This document shows, one piece after another, positions 28,301 through 37,149 of a stretch of 64,000 nt of DNA. Each line of letters begins with the position of its first letter. The stretch's first letter is position 1. Under the pieces are notes generated by a model. That model was given only the letters and a program-made list of their open reading frames with translations, made no database searches and was not told the origin of the DNA. The stretch is from Pedobacter metabolipauper. GTDB lineage: Bacteria > Bacteroidota > Bacteroidia > Sphingobacteriales > Sphingobacteriaceae. Made by a program: the position numbers and the translations under genes. The stretch spans positions 931,781 to 995,780 of the forward strand of contig NZ_SNYC01000005.1 of assembly GCF_004362715.1 (NCBI RefSeq), written 5' to 3'.

Positions 28301-29753
28301 TGATGACCTGAAACTGGTTGATGTTGACGGGAATGAGGCTGTAGCCAATGGCACGGTAGACCTGAATGTGATCAGCACACCTACCATTGACATTACGGTT
28401 GTAGCTAAGGATTTTATGGCCTTAAACACCACAGAAAAAGACAATGCGCTATACTTTGGAAAAGCTTACGGTAGTGGTACCTTTAAATTTAAAGGACCTA
28501 CCAATAAGATGTTCATTGACATTGATGCGAAGACCGAGAAGGGAACAGTGTTCAACTTACCGCTTAACAGCTCAGAGATGGTTTCTACTAAAGACTTCAT
28601 CACATTTGTAAGCAAGGATACCGCAAGTTACGTTAAAAAGCAAACCAGTTTTGACGGACTAACCATGAGCTTAAAGCTGGTAGTGGATGCCAACAGTACG
28701 GCCAATATATTTACATCTCTTGGAAACTTAAGCGGCAAAGGGTATTCGAAAAACCTTGCCCTGAATATCAATAGTCTTGGTGATTTTGAAATGTCTGGTG
28801 ATTACATCATTGAAAGCGGAAGTTTTGACTTTACGGCACAGGAGATCATCAATAAAAAATTTACCATCAGACAGGGCGGTACGATCCGGTGGACTGGAAA
28901 CCCGACTACCGCACAGATCAATTTAAAAGCCATTTACGCCTTAAGAGCTGGCTTAAGTGATTTGTATACTGCAGCAAACCGGGATGGTGGCACAAACACC
29001 AATGAGCGGGTTTTAACGGAAGTTGAGATGGGCTTAACGGGATCTTTATTAAAGCCGGATATTAAACTCGATATCTTCTTCCCATCAAATCCTGCTGTCA
29101 AAGAAGATTTGCAAGCTTATTTTAATGACGACAATAACCGGAACTTACAGGCATTGAGTTTAATTATCAGGCGCAGTTTTGCTCCCGGAACAGGAAAAGA
29201 AGCTTTGGGAAAACAACTTACCTCTGGTGTAACGAGTACGGCAACAGAACTCTTGTTTAACCAGTTTAACAATGTGCTGTCGTCACTTAACCTGGACTTT
29301 GTTGACATCAATATTAAGTCTTTAAGTGAGGCCAATGCATCCTTCCGGTTCTTTAATGACCGGCTGATCTTAAACGCGGGTATTGTAGACCGGAGAAGCA
29401 CAAACGATCTGTCACCAATTGGCTTTACCAGTAATAACGTGGGTGGTGAAGTTGAGATTCTAACCTTAATTAAAAAGGATGGTACCCTGGTAGGAAAACT
29501 GGCAAACAAACCACCTACACAGCAGAGTAATTTCTTTAATACAGGTATTAGTCAGAATAACAACGTTACTTCACTGGGTTTGATCTATACCCAGCAATTT
29601 GATAGTTTCAGAGAATTTATACAGAAGCTAACCGGAGAATACAAACGGAATCAAAAAAAGAAAGCGGATACTGCTGAAAAACCAGTACCCGCTAAACCTG
29701 TTCTCAATAGGGCAGCTATAATTAACGACAAGAAAACGACGTCAAAGAAATAG
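25323..29753 (+). CDS. TamB-like translocation/assembly module protein (DUF490)
   Basis: A 1476-residue protein anchored by an N-terminal hydrophobic helix (LLLVAVLVFSLQFKPVQ). It is followed by very long beta-rich repeats of AsmA/TamB type and ends in a DUF490 domain at about 1050-1420 (GDYIIESGSFDFTAQEIINKKFTIRQGG, LNAGIVDRRS). TamB-like proteins span the periplasm and help move lipids or outer-membrane proteins. The start is uncertain: no ATG exists after the in-frame stop at 25236. GTG 25323 cuts into the helix, and an ATT at 25281 would give a complete IKKLLKILLWIVAS anchor. A lysine-rich C-terminal tail is present. Confidence 0.9.
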   Translation: MLLLVAVLVFSLQFKPVQTFIAKKAAAYLSKELHTTISIKSVYIKPFKSVVFEDLLVLDLQKDTLLSTPAFMVDLNQLSLKNRIIDVNTVQINRGSFYLKALKDSTTNLDFIINYFDSGKPKVKSTKKPYEISFDRVIINNLSFKYKNFKKDTVIKGVNFDDIGLTNLNGIFEQINTTDHLLQADIKNLTFKEKSGFYLKNLTSFATIDTNSIELKKLMLVTNRSRLSDYFKMRFNSFKDFSDYTNKVRMNAEFKNSFLSSKDVAYFSPQLGNMNLNLGIDGKISGLVNNLKAKKLSIQAGKATYIKGDFIVKGLPNLNETFMDLKIEMAGTNKTDLDELLANVTGKQKKLIPVVVSKFGNINFNGSFTGFQNDFIAYGEFKTALGRLVSDVNMKIDKQGVPSYTGNIKTHDFNLGALINEKSLGRLTASLYVKGRGTEINSLSEKLNGDIDYIDFNKYRYRNVKIDGTFNKKYFDGSLKINDKNVQLVFDGGVNLNPKLPVFNFKATIKNARLRTLKLYKDSLKIDATFSTNFSGTNLNNIQGNLLIQQIRLDNVKGIYNIDSVQLKASGTGKERSLTVNSDILDASIKGQYDLNSLPDYYKALAKRYIPSLKTDNKPFGEQTFQFDLKIKRFEPVAELLVPGLEIEDQAVFVGNFDSQNNIATLNGFVKKLKYKGMIVNNIIVDENTSTNQLQAIITSDRVDLNDSLYIKNVNISNILRNDSLSLNVKLSNADDANQLDLNGLIEFASDTTARVSILPSILKINSEDWKIQEKVRISFHEGKTEISNFDLSNGNQLLTIDGVLSSDPKDVMLVGFKEFDLNTLNPFVKTLGVKLAGKANGETKLYDIMKSPRISDNLKIDSLSFNDTYIGVLSDTSSYDRGNNLANIFTQIVTGDKETFKVTGNLDLTKKLIDLNVKLDDSELAVLEPFVKTLVSNLKGQISADLTINGPFSKPAINGDLSFNKGQMTINYLKTAYTLSDDVSVENSVIGIDDLKLVDVDGNEAVANGTVDLNVISTPTIDITVVAKDFMALNTTEKDNALYFGKAYGSGTFKFKGPTNKMFIDIDAKTEKGTVFNLPLNSSEMVSTKDFITFVSKDTASYVKKQTSFDGLTMSLKLVVDANSTANIFTSLGNLSGKGYSKNLALNINSLGDFEMSGDYIIESGSFDFTAQEIINKKFTIRQGGTIRWTGNPTTAQINLKAIYALRAGLSDLYTAANRDGGTNTNERVLTEVEMGLTGSLLKPDIKLDIFFPSNPAVKEDLQAYFNDDNNRNLQALSLIIRRSFAPGTGKEALGKQLTSGVTSTATELLFNQFNNVLSSLNLDFVDINIKSLSEANASFRFFNDRLILNAGIVDRRSTNDLSPIGFTSNNVGGEVEILTLIKKDGTLVGKLANKPPTQQSNFFNTGISQNNNVTSLGLIYTQQFDSFREFIQKLTGEYKRNQKKKADTAEKPVPAKPVLNRAAIINDKKTTSKK

Positions 29754-29755
29754 CC

Positions 29756-30967
29756 TTAGCCTTTCATAATCTGGTGGCCCATTTTATCTCTTTTCGTTTT
29801 CAGGTAAAGTTCATTGTGAACATTACTTTCAATCTCTATAGCGATATTCTCCACAATCTCTAAACCATAACCGATTAATCCGGCACGTTTAGTTGGGTTG
29901 TTAGACATCAATCTCATTTTAGTTACTCCCTGTGCTCTTAGTATTTGTGCACCAACGCCATAATCTCTTTCATCACCTTTAAAGCCCAATTCAATATTGG
30001 CTTCTACGGTGTCAAAACCAGCATCCTGAAGATTATAGGAACGTAGTTTATTTACCAGTCCAATGCCACGGCCTTCCTGGTTCATATATACAATTACACC
30101 TTTACCTTCTTTATGGATCATCTCCATGGCCTTATGCAGCTGAGGGCCGCAATCGCACCGGCATGATCCAAAAATATCACCGGTTACGCAAGAACTGTGT
30201 ACCCTTGTCAATACCGGTTCATCTTCCTTCCACTCCCCTTTGCTAATGGCCAAATGGGTTGCATTATTATCAGTCTGCGTGTAAGCGGTCATTTTAAAAT
30301 CACCCCATTCCGTTGGCAGGTTTACGGTAACTTCTTCTTTGATCAGGCTTTCTTTACTTAGCCTGTAGGCGATAAGATCACGTATTGAAATGATCTTTAG
30401 CTGATGCTGTGCAGCAATTTTAATCAGATCTGGTAAACGTGCCATTTCACCATCGTCCTTCATGATCTCAACAAGTACACCCGCAGGCTCCATGCCTGCC
30501 AGTCTGGCCAAATCAACAGAGGCTTCGGTATGTCCGGAACGTCTTAAAACGCCGCCTTCTTTAGACCTAAGCGGAAATATGTGACCGGGTCTGCCTAATT
30601 CTGCAGGATCTATATCCGGATTGATCAAAGCCTTGATGGTCTTTGAACGGTCTGAGGCTGAAATTCCAGTGGTACAGCCATGACCAACAAGATCAACAGA
30701 AACGGTAAAATTCGTTTCAAAAGCTGCAGTATTCTTTCCAACCATCAAGTCTAAGCCCAATTCATCGCATCTTTCTTCTGTTAAAGGAACGCAAATCAGA
30801 CCCCGGCCATAGGTTGCCATAAAGTTTATCATTTCAGGGGTAGCATTGGCAGCAGCAGTAACAAAATCGCCTTCGTTCTCTCTGTCTTCATCATCTACTA
30901 CAATAATCGCTTTACCCGCTTTTATTTCTGCAATAGCTTCTTCTATTGCATTAAGTTTGATTTCCAT
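29756..30967 (-). CDS. ribBA: Bifunctional DHBP synthase / GTP cyclohydrolase II
   Basis: Catalyses two entry steps of riboflavin synthesis. The N-terminal RibB domain (1-200) shows [14 protein letters not shown], the [14 protein letters not shown] segment and GRPGHIFPL. The C-terminal RibA domain (about 205-400) has the zinc cysteines in [15 protein letters not shown], then [17 protein letters not shown] and [12 protein letters not shown]. The 403 residues are full length with both active sites intact. No FMN riboswitch is evident in the 157 bases upstream. It converges with the TamB-like gene, the stops being 2 bases apart. Confidence 0.97.
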   Translation of the reverse strand: MEIKLNAIEEAIAEIKAGKAIIVVDDEDRENEGDFVTAAANATPEMINFMATYGRGLICVPLTEERCDELGLDLMVGKNTAAFETNFTVSVDLVGHGCTTGISASDRSKTIKALINPDIDPAELGRPGHIFPLRSKEGGVLRRSGHTEASVDLARLAGMEPAGVLVEIMKDDGEMARLPDLIKIAAQHQLKIISIRDLIAYRLSKESLIKEEVTVNLPTEWGDFKMTAYTQTDNNATHLAISKGEWKEDEPVLTRVHSSCVTGDIFGSCRCDCGPQLHKAMEMIHKEGKGVIVYMNQEGRGIGLVNKLRSYNLQDAGFDTVEANIELGFKGDERDYGVGAQILRAQGVTKMRLMSNNPTKRAGLIGYGLEIVENIAIEIESNVHNELYLKTKRDKMGHQIMKG

Positions 30968-31124
30968 TTCTCGAATCTATTAATAACCGGGTATATAATA
31001 ATCAACCGGTTAATCATCCATATGATGTTACAAAGTTACAACCTTAAGCGTCAATATTATCGCACAAATATCATAAATAAGTAATGAAAAGTATCGTGCT
31101 GCAATCAGGATAAAAGCCTTAAAA

Positions 31125-32561
31125 TCAACTGGGATCACCAGTTAATTTCTTCTTTTTGAAAAGATTAACTATAAGTTGTTTAAAATAATTGACATCAAAT
31201 AACGCAGAATCTACCGTTGCCTTATAGGTTAAAAATGCACCAAGTGGTGAAAGAACAATGATGGCGAGCCACATTCCTAAAAATGGAAGTAAAGTACCTG
31301 TCAATGCAGACTTTTCTGCAACCGTTGTGATGATGTGGTAGAGCAGGAAAAATACAATGGCCATTACCACAGGTAAACCCAGTCCCCCTTTCCTAATGAT
31401 TGCTCCAAGTGGTGCACCAATAAAGAACAACAGTACGCACGAAACGGCCAGCGTAAATTTGCGCTGGTATTCGATTTCAATCTTAATCAGGTTTCTAACC
31501 CGGTTCTCATGATCTTCTATCCTGCCGGAAGTTGCCTGTTTTATAGAGGTTGCCAGATCTACCGCACTCTGAACTACGGCAAGACGTTGTTGTGATGGGA
31601 TGGAACTAACAATATTACCATTGATATCCTTTACAGGAACCTTCACTTTGGTATATCCCTTGGTAAAGTTATTTTGCTTGTAATAGCTGCTTATGTTGGC
31701 TACAGCAAAGTGATTTATGCTATCTAATTCTTTAGAGAGGGAATCGCCTTTCTTTGTTAGTCCTTTCAGGTTTAGCATTTGGGTATTGTCCCGGAAAGCC
31801 TGCTCATCGGTACGGTTCATTTTAAAGCTGGAGATGTCCAGCTTCTGAACACTTTCGCCAAACCTGGACCGGGTCATTTCCTGTCTTGGGTTGGTGTAGG
31901 TATTCCGTCCGTTAGATTCCTCATAGCGAACACCGTCCTTTAGCTTGATTAAAAGAAACTGGTTGTTGCTTTCCATCTTTCCCTCTTTGGCAATGATGAT
32001 CTTTGCAATTCCATTTGGGCTGTTGTGATCATAGATCATTACATTGTAGAGTGTTACCCCATCCTCGCCTTTACGGTCTACCCGAATAGAATATCCTGGA
32101 ACACTGTTGTTAAATACGCCTTCTTTAATTAGAAAAGACAGTTTTTTATTCCTGATGTCCCACAATAACGAACCAAATTTAAGGTTTGCTTTGGGCAGCA
32201 TATAATCTGAGAATATAAATGAGCTGATTGCCAGGCCAATGATGAGCACAAAAAGTGGCATCATCGCTTTCTGTAGAGATACCCCTGCAGATTTGATGGC
32301 TACAAGCTCGTAGTTTTCTCCGAGTGTACCGAACGTCATGATGGAAGACAGCAAAACCGATAATGGCAATGCCATAGACACGTTTGATGCCGACGCATAA
32401 CACATCAGTTCCAGTATGGTATACCACTCAATGCCTTTTCCGATTAGATCATCAACGTATTTAAACAGAAAAAACATTAATAAGATAAACATCACAATAA
32501 AAAATGTGACGATAAATGGCCTAATGAATGCTTTGAGCAGAAGTAAATGAATCTTTTTCAA
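31125..32561 (-). CDS. LPS export permease, LptF/LptG family
   Basis: A YjgP/YjgQ-family permease of 478 residues: three N-terminal membrane helices (FIVTFFIVMFILLMFFLFKYV, MALPLSVLLSSIMTFGTLGENYELVAIKSAG), a large periplasmic beta-jellyroll of about 110-370, and three C-terminal helices (FTLAVSCVLLFFIGAPLGAIIRKGG). The ELVAIKSAG coupling-helix region is a family hallmark. With LptB it moves lipopolysaccharide out of the inner membrane. The protein is longer than the E. coli homologues because the periplasmic part carries an insertion, as is common in Bacteroidota. The START-like gene lies 30 bases upstream. Confidence 0.93.
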   Translation of the reverse strand: MKKIHLLLLKAFIRPFIVTFFIVMFILLMFFLFKYVDDLIGKGIEWYTILELMCYASASNVSMALPLSVLLSSIMTFGTLGENYELVAIKSAGVSLQKAMMPLFVLIIGLAISSFIFSDYMLPKANLKFGSLLWDIRNKKLSFLIKEGVFNNSVPGYSIRVDRKGEDGVTLYNVMIYDHNSPNGIAKIIIAKEGKMESNNQFLLIKLKDGVRYEESNGRNTYTNPRQEMTRSRFGESVQKLDISSFKMNRTDEQAFRDNTQMLNLKGLTKKGDSLSKELDSINHFAVANISSYYKQNNFTKGYTKVKVPVKDINGNIVSSIPSQQRLAVVQSAVDLATSIKQATSGRIEDHENRVRNLIKIEIEYQRKFTLAVSCVLLFFIGAPLGAIIRKGGLGLPVVMAIVFFLLYHIITTVAEKSALTGTLLPFLGMWLAIIVLSPLGAFLTYKATVDSALFDVNYFKQLIVNLFKKKKLTGDPS

Positions 32562-32591
32562 TATACAAATGTAGACAAAGCTATCGAAAAA

Positions 32592-32972
32592 CTAGGCACC
32601 TATTACACTGTGCAGATAGTTAATCTGGTTATCCCAGATCAGTGTTCTTTCTGCGCGTGTTTCATCCGTAGCAAAATCGGTTATAGAAAGGGCAACATCA
32701 TTTGTTAGTTCATCCTGAACAATTTCCATTTCAAAATAGCAATGCGGCTCATCGTCCACCCACTTAAATTTGACCAGTTTGTTCTCTTTGATGCTTAACA
32801 GCTTTGCCTTTTGAATTTCATCATCCCATGTGAATGTATAAACCTGGTCGCGGAAAATTACGTCATCCGCAAACCATTGAGACAAACCGTTAGGTTCGCT
32901 AATAAAGCTGAATAATATGCGAGGAGACGATCTCAATTCATATTCCAAAGTAAATTTTTTCTTTTCCGACAT
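32592..32972 (-). CDS. START-like domain (SRPBCC) protein, 126 aa
   Basis: A small soluble protein of the START/AHSA1-like helix-grip fold: FTLEYELRSSPRILFSFISEPNGLSQWFADDV, then a strand-rich middle and a C-terminal helix WDNQINYLHSVIG. This compact version is conserved in Bacteroidota next to LptF/G, as here. Ligand and role are not established; the fold binds small hydrophobic molecules in many relatives. It probably forms a two-gene operon with the permease. Confidence 0.88.
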   Translation of the reverse strand: MSEKKKFTLEYELRSSPRILFSFISEPNGLSQWFADDVIFRDQVYTFTWDDEIQKAKLLSIKENKLVKFKWVDDEPHCYFEMEIVQDELTNDVALSITDFATDETRAERTLIWDNQINYLHSVIGA

Positions 32973-33044
32973 CGTTAAACACCTTATCCCTGAGTTAATA
33001 GACTATTTTTTTAATATTTGTTTCTAAAGAAAAGTAAATTATTC

Positions 33045-33052
33045 TATATTTG
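33045..33052 (+). promoter_or_regulatory. -7 element of the tRNA-Met promoter
   Basis: TATATTTG is an exact TAnnTTTG match 29 bases before the tRNA 5' end. TTTC at 33021-33024 lies about 20 bases upstream and may serve as the -33 element. Confidence 0.7.
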
Positions 33053-33080
33053 CAACTCTTTAAAAAAAAGGACGACACCC

Positions 33081-33154
33081 GGCGGGGTAGCTCAGATGGT
33101 TAGAGCGCAGGATTCATAACCCTGAGGTCGGCAGTTCGATCCTGCTCCCCGCTA
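33081..33154 (+). tRNA. tRNA-Met (CAU anticodon)
   Basis: A 74-base cloverleaf. Acceptor GGCGGGG pairs with CCCCGCT (G1-U72 wobble); the D arm is GCTC/GAGC, the anticodon loop TTCATAA gives CAU, and the T arm GGCAG/CTGCT encloses TTCGATC. The discriminator is A and CCA is not encoded. The anticodon stem CAGGA/CCCTG has one A31-C39 mismatch. Lack of the initiator GGG/CCC anticodon stem suggests elongator Met, or an Ile(CAU) tRNA if modified to lysidine. Its 3' side is the apparent insertion site of the island. Confidence 0.95.
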
Positions 33155-33205
33155 CATAAGGAAACAACATATACAGGTTGTTTCCTTTTTTTATGCCAAT
33201 AAAAA
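33152..33205. repeat. Left copy of the island-flanking repeat (candidate attachment site)
   Basis: It runs from the last bases of tRNA-Met through its terminator. CTAC, AAGGAAACA, the 18-mer GTTTCCTTTTTTTATGCC (33180-33197) and ATAAAAAT all recur in the right copy at 48873-48926 with identical spacing. The serine recombinase gene lies about 310 bases inside this end. Confidence 0.6.
33160..33192 (+). terminator. Terminator of tRNA-Met
   Basis: GGAAACAAC (33160-33168) and GTTGTTTCC (33177-33185) are perfect 9-bp arms with an 8-base loop, followed by seven T. A diverged copy of this hairpin lies at the far end of the island. Confidence 0.9.
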
Positions 33206-33260
33206 TCTGTGGTCCAAACTGTTACAACTTGGACAAATCGTGTTCGACAATCACTAAAAA

Positions 33261-33296
33261 ACTTTTTAGACTTTTATCCAAAACGGTCTAAAAAGT
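33261..33296 (-). terminator. Terminator of the recombinase operon
   Basis: ACTTTTTAGAC (33261-33271) and GTCTAAAAAGT (33286-33296) are perfect 11-bp arms with a 14-base loop. On the minus strand the hairpin lies just after the small ORF stop and is followed by a T run. Confidence 0.75.
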
Positions 33297-33312
33297 AGCT
33301 CTAAGAATATAC

Positions 33313-33510
33313 TTAAGTCGATTTTAATAGGTTCGACTTCTTCTTAGGGTTTTGAGCGTTTTGCACATCTTCTATTTTGTTATAATTCTTTGCCACCAGA
33401 TAAAGAAATTCCAAGATAACATCAGCTTCCCTATCATCAACAGCGACACCATTCTTAGCCAAAATAGAAATTGCCCGTTTAACCGAAATCTTTCTTTCTA
33501 TAAAGTTCAT
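33313..33510 (-). CDS. Small protein associated with the serine recombinase, 65 aa
   Basis: A soluble basic protein with KISVKRAISILAKNGVAVDDREADVILEFLYLVAKNY, a helix-turn-helix-like pair of helices, and a lysine-rich tail. Small ORFs of this type commonly sit directly after serine recombinases in Bacteroidota. It begins 7 bases after the recombinase stop, so the two are co-transcribed and end at the hairpin 33261-33296. It could be a directionality or accessory factor, but that is only positional inference. Confidence 0.75.
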   Translation of the reverse strand: MNFIERKISVKRAISILAKNGVAVDDREADVILEFLYLVAKNYNKIEDVQNAQNPKKKSNLLKST

Positions 33511-33517
33511 ATCTAAA

Positions 33518-34981
33518 TTAATCGTTTTTGTTCAACACCAGTATTTTTGATAATGCGGAGTGTAATTCCAAGGAAATTTCTCCTGTAAAGAAGTCCACCT
33601 TGGACGGAGGGATAAGCGTGATGAGATGCTTTTTATCGGGAATGTCCAACATAGCGTAATTGCCAAAAATTTCTGTAACAGATCCATGATCTAATTGACG
33701 CTTTAGATCAATATTGTTTAGCTTATCGAGCGTGTCACTAAGCTCTTTCTTGAGAATTGCAGATCTTGCCAGATATTCTTTTTTGAATTCACTATAATCG
33801 TCAAATTTAAATTCGTCTTCTACATACATTTTTCTGGCTTTAGAAAGTGTTGATTGTTGCCTTGCCAGCTCTCTTAAAAGTTCTGCTCTTTCATTCAAGC
33901 ATTCTGTCCTATTCGTATTTAGATTAACATCATCCAAAATAAGATCAAAAAGATGTATAGCTTTATTGGAAAGGACTAATTGTTGGAGTTTACGTTCATA
34001 GTTATAATTTAAGAGTACTGCGTTGATTCTCGTCCTACATCTTCCGCGGCAATGATAATATGGATATTTGTATTTTGAACCTTTGGAAAAACTTCCGCAA
34101 ACCCTTTTGCCACAAAGCGGACATACCAAAAAACCTGTTAGAAAAAATGTTGCTTTTAGCTCTTCCGATCTCCTAGAAACCCTTCTCTTTGTGTTGATGA
34201 TATCCTGCACCTTATAGAAAGTAGACACTGAGATCAAAGCTTCATGATTTCCTTTAACCATCTGCGTTTCTTCAGCATTCAGCTTCACTGGAATCAGACC
34301 GCAATAAACTGGATTACGAATAATCTTGGAAAAATTTGAAGACGAGCAGAGAAAGCCTTTATCGGCTGCCATCTTTCTAACATCCGTGATTCTGTAGATA
34401 TTTTTTGCTAACTGAAGAAAAACCCACCTGATAACACTCGCCTCAGGTTGTTTTGGTGCAATAAACTTTTTACCATCCAGTCCAGTACGGTTTACAAATC
34501 CCATCGGTGCCTTGTTTGGATGTCGCCCCATCTGCCGAGCTCTGCGCATTCCATTTGCTGTATTGAGGGCACGTCTGGTATTTTCTGCTTCCGGAACGGA
34601 TAGATAGACTGCAAGCATCACCGAACTCTCCGGAATATCGAGATCGACAGGCTGATCGATGGCCATTGCCTTGGCATTGTACTTCCGTAATATACCGATC
34701 ATCTCGTAGGCATATTGTATGTTACGACTGAACCTATCCCACTTGATGAATAAGATATTCTTTTCTTCTTTGGTACGTTCCTTTTTAACGGCCGATACAA
34801 GTTGTTTCCATTCGGGCCGATTGAAGTTCTTTGCTGAAAAGTCCTCCCTGTAAACTCCCTTAACATTTATATTATTGGAGTCACAATATTTGAGCAATCG
34901 ATCCTCTTGTTCAGGCAAGGAATAGCCCTTCCTTTTTTGTTCGTCTGTACTTACACGGACATATAGATAAGCTGATTTCAT
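33518..34981 (-). CDS. Large serine recombinase (site-specific integrase)
   Basis: The 487 residues start with a resolvase catalytic domain. The nucleophile is Ser11 in YLYVRVSTDEQKRKGYS; the arginine-containing segments FIKWDRFSRN and ENTRRALNTANGMRRARQMGR follow. A recombinase domain comes next (APMGFVNRTGLDGKKF; IIRNPVYCGLIPVKL), then a zinc beta-ribbon (CPLCGKRVCGSF...YHCRGRC) and a coiled-coil C-terminus. It is the likely integrase of the island and reads towards the tRNA-proximal end. The protein appears intact. Confidence 0.93.
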   Translation of the reverse strand: MKSAYLYVRVSTDEQKRKGYSLPEQEDRLLKYCDSNNINVKGVYREDFSAKNFNRPEWKQLVSAVKKERTKEEKNILFIKWDRFSRNIQYAYEMIGILRKYNAKAMAIDQPVDLDIPESSVMLAVYLSVPEAENTRRALNTANGMRRARQMGRHPNKAPMGFVNRTGLDGKKFIAPKQPEASVIRWVFLQLAKNIYRITDVRKMAADKGFLCSSSNFSKIIRNPVYCGLIPVKLNAEETQMVKGNHEALISVSTFYKVQDIINTKRRVSRRSEELKATFFLTGFLVCPLCGKRVCGSFSKGSKYKYPYYHCRGRCRTRINAVLLNYNYERKLQQLVLSNKAIHLFDLILDDVNLNTNRTECLNERAELLRELARQQSTLSKARKMYVEDEFKFDDYSEFKKEYLARSAILKKELSDTLDKLNNIDLKRQLDHGSVTEIFGNYAMLDIPDKKHLITLIPPSKVDFFTGEISLELHSALSKILVLNKND

Positions 34982-35304
34982 ATGGACATTATATAAATTC
35001 TTAATATAAGTTCTGCATTTTTTAGGAAATCAGAATGCTATTATGTTGGATATAGCTCAGTTTAACTCAATAAATAATCAACTATTTAATTATTGTTATC
35101 CTACTATTTTCTGCTAAATTTAAAGAACTGATAAAAATGCTCCCATGGTTAAAACATTTTCAAAGATGGATACCGGAATAACCCTAATTAGGAATTTCGC
35201 CCCACATTCAAATCAAGAAAAAGAAGTCTCTTTTTTCCCAACTACAATTTATAATAAAAGGAAATACTTTTTATTGATTACTAATATTTTTAGTATATTT
35301 ACTT
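34982..35304. other. AT-rich intergenic region with promoter for the TcmP gene
   Basis: These 323 bases separate the divergent recombinase and TcmP genes. A TATATTTA sequence at 35294-35301, one base from the TAnnTTTG consensus, lies directly before the ATG at 35305. An open frame of 56 codons (35145-35315) crosses the TcmP start and is not convincing as a gene. I see no recognisable regulator site. Confidence 0.4.
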
Positions 35305-36384
35305 ATGGCAGGTAAAAATCTGTTCAGAAAGCCTTTTGACGAAGGGACGATTGTAAAACTTAAACTTTATACAGATTATTTAAATGAATGGGCTCCCGTT
35401 TTTTTATCAAAAAAAGTTCCAATATGGAAGACGATACAAATATTCGATTTCTTTGCCGGGCAGGGAAAGGACTCACTTGATAACCCCGGAAGTCCTTTGA
35501 TAGCTTTGGAAGTAATTAGATCTTTTGAAAAGCTAATCATTGAAAGGGAGCTTACAGTCATACTTCATTTCAACGAGTTGGAGGAGGAAAAGTATAATGC
35601 CCTAGTTGAGTGTCTTGAAGGTTGTGAAGGAAATTTTAAAATTAGAACGTATAAACAAGATTTTCAAAGTTTATTTAACGAGTGTTATGAATCAATGAAA
35701 GAATCTGCCAATTTTCTATTTCTCGATCAAAATGGAATAAAAGAAATCACTTCAGAATTATTTGCAAGAATAATTGTTTTAAAACAGACTGATTTTTTAT
35801 TTTTTATATCATCATCATACTTTCGGAGATTTGCAAATACTCCAGAATTTCAAAAACATTTCCCTTTCGACCCAATTGAAATGCAGAACATAGAATACTA
35901 TCATATCCACAGAAAAGTCCTTGCTCATTATAAGTCACTGATCCCAGTTGGAAAAACATATTATTTAGCACCGTTCTCCATTAGAAAAGAGCGAAATATT
36001 TATGGACTAATTTTTGGGACCAATCATACATTAGGTATAGAAAAGTTTTTAAATGTAGCATGGAAAAATGACAAATTAAGAGGAGAGGCAAATTATGATA
36101 TTGATAGTGAAAAAATTGACATTCGCTCTCCAAGCCTTTTTCCTCAATTTAATATTCCCAGTAAAAGAGACGTTTTTGAAAAAAACCTAACTGCTAAAAT
36201 ACTTTCAGGGGAAATTTGTAAAAGAAATGATGCCTACCTATTTACATTAAATGAAGGCTTTTTACTAAAAGATGCGAATACAGTTCTCAAAAAACTTTGG
36301 AACGATAAAAAAATAAAATCTGTTATTGAGTATATTTCAACAGATTTGCACAAACACAAACAGGACATACCTATAATTATATAA
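35305..36384 (+). CDS. tcmP: Three-Cys-motif partner protein TcmP-like, 359 aa
   Basis: The N-terminal 230 residues resemble TcmP. KLYTDYLNEWAPVFL is followed by a methyltransferase-like strand-loop IQIFDFFAGQGKDS, which resembles the SAM-binding motif I. A later acidic-hydrophobic strand NFLFLDQNGI would correspond to motif IV. A C-terminal part of about 100 residues looks winged-helix-like. TcmP genes are typically adjacent to Gp37/Gp68 (DUF5131) genes, as here with a 3-base gap. The biochemical role is not established; a nucleic-acid modification role is often suspected. It is notably AT-rich. Confidence 0.8.
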   Translation: MAGKNLFRKPFDEGTIVKLKLYTDYLNEWAPVFLSKKVPIWKTIQIFDFFAGQGKDSLDNPGSPLIALEVIRSFEKLIIERELTVILHFNELEEEKYNALVECLEGCEGNFKIRTYKQDFQSLFNECYESMKESANFLFLDQNGIKEITSELFARIIVLKQTDFLFFISSSYFRRFANTPEFQKHFPFDPIEMQNIEYYHIHRKVLAHYKSLIPVGKTYYLAPFSIRKERNIYGLIFGTNHTLGIEKFLNVAWKNDKLRGEANYDIDSEKIDIRSPSLFPQFNIPSKRDVFEKNLTAKILSGEICKRNDAYLFTLNEGFLLKDANTVLKKLWNDKKIKSVIEYISTDLHKHKQDIPIII

Positions 36385-36387
36385 ATT

Positions 36388-37149
36388 ATGGCACAATCAA
36401 ATATCGAATGGACTGAATTAACCTGGAACCCCGTAACAGGTTGTAGCAAGATTAGCCCTGGCTGTAAATTTTGCTATGCGGAAACAATGACTAAACGCTT
36501 GACAGCAATGGGAGTAGAAAAATATAAAGATGGGTTTAAAGTACGCACTCACCCAGAGACATTAACCATTCCCTTTACCTGGAAAAAACCTAAAGTTGTT
36601 TTTGTTAATTCCATGAGCGATCTATTCCATCCAGATGTCCCTATTGAATTCATAAAGGCAGTGTTTGGAGTTATGAATAAAACTCCCCAACATATTTATC
36701 AGGTATTGACCAAAAGATCTGAAAGGCTTGTTGAAATAGCTAATGAATTAACCTGGTCATCAAATATTTGGATGGGTGTTTCTGTAGAAAATGAAGATTA
36801 CACTTACAGGATAGATGATCTTTCGCTAACTCCTGCAAAGATTAAGTTCCTATCCATTGAACCGCTTATTGGCCCAGTAAGAACCTTGAATCTACAGGGT
36901 ATTGATTGGGTAATTGTTGGAGGAGAATCTGGCCATAAGGCAAGACCTCTAGAAAAAGAATGGATTGATTATGTCAAAGCTAAATGTGAAAAAGAAAAAG
37001 TTGCATTTTTCTTCAAACAGTGGGGGAAACCAAAATTCAATGCAAATCAAAATGACCCGACAATTGATGCAAAGCATCCAAAACATGCAAAAGGGGGCTG
37101 TGAATTAGATGGGAAAATTTTCAGAGAGATGCCAATAAAAGCCGCTTAA
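36388..37149 (+). CDS. DUF5131 (phage Gp37/Gp68) family protein
   Basis: The 253 residues carry the diagnostic N-terminal block NIEWTELTWNPVTGCSKISPG with a three-cysteine motif Cys19-x6-Cys26-x2-Cys29 in CSKISPGCKFCYAE. This arrangement is like a radical-SAM/Fe-S cluster site. Further family blocks are VFVNSMSDLFHPDVP, WMGVSVENEDY, FLSIEPLIGPV and VIVGGESGHKARPL near the end, then FFKQWG. Families of this kind are found in phages and islands with TcmP partners. It is followed by a second TcmP-like gene on the opposite strand, with 4 bases of overlap. Confidence 0.9.
   Translation: MAQSNIEWTELTWNPVTGCSKISPGCKFCYAETMTKRLTAMGVEKYKDGFKVRTHPETLTIPFTWKKPKVVFVNSMSDLFHPDVPIEFIKAVFGVMNKTPQHIYQVLTKRSERLVEIANELTWSSNIWMGVSVENEDYTYRIDDLSLTPAKIKFLSIEPLIGPVRTLNLQGIDWVIVGGESGHKARPLEKEWIDYVKAKCEKEKVAFFFKQWGKPKFNANQNDPTIDAKHPKHAKGGCELDGKIFREMPIKAA

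Noticed and set aside
30968-31124. FMN riboswitch upstream of ribBA
   Set aside because: The 157 bases are AT-rich and lack the conserved multi-helix RFN-element blocks.
35145-35315. 56-codon plus-strand frame crossing the TcmP start
   Set aside because: It overlaps the well-supported TcmP start, has no family resemblance and lies in AT-rich DNA where such frames arise by chance.
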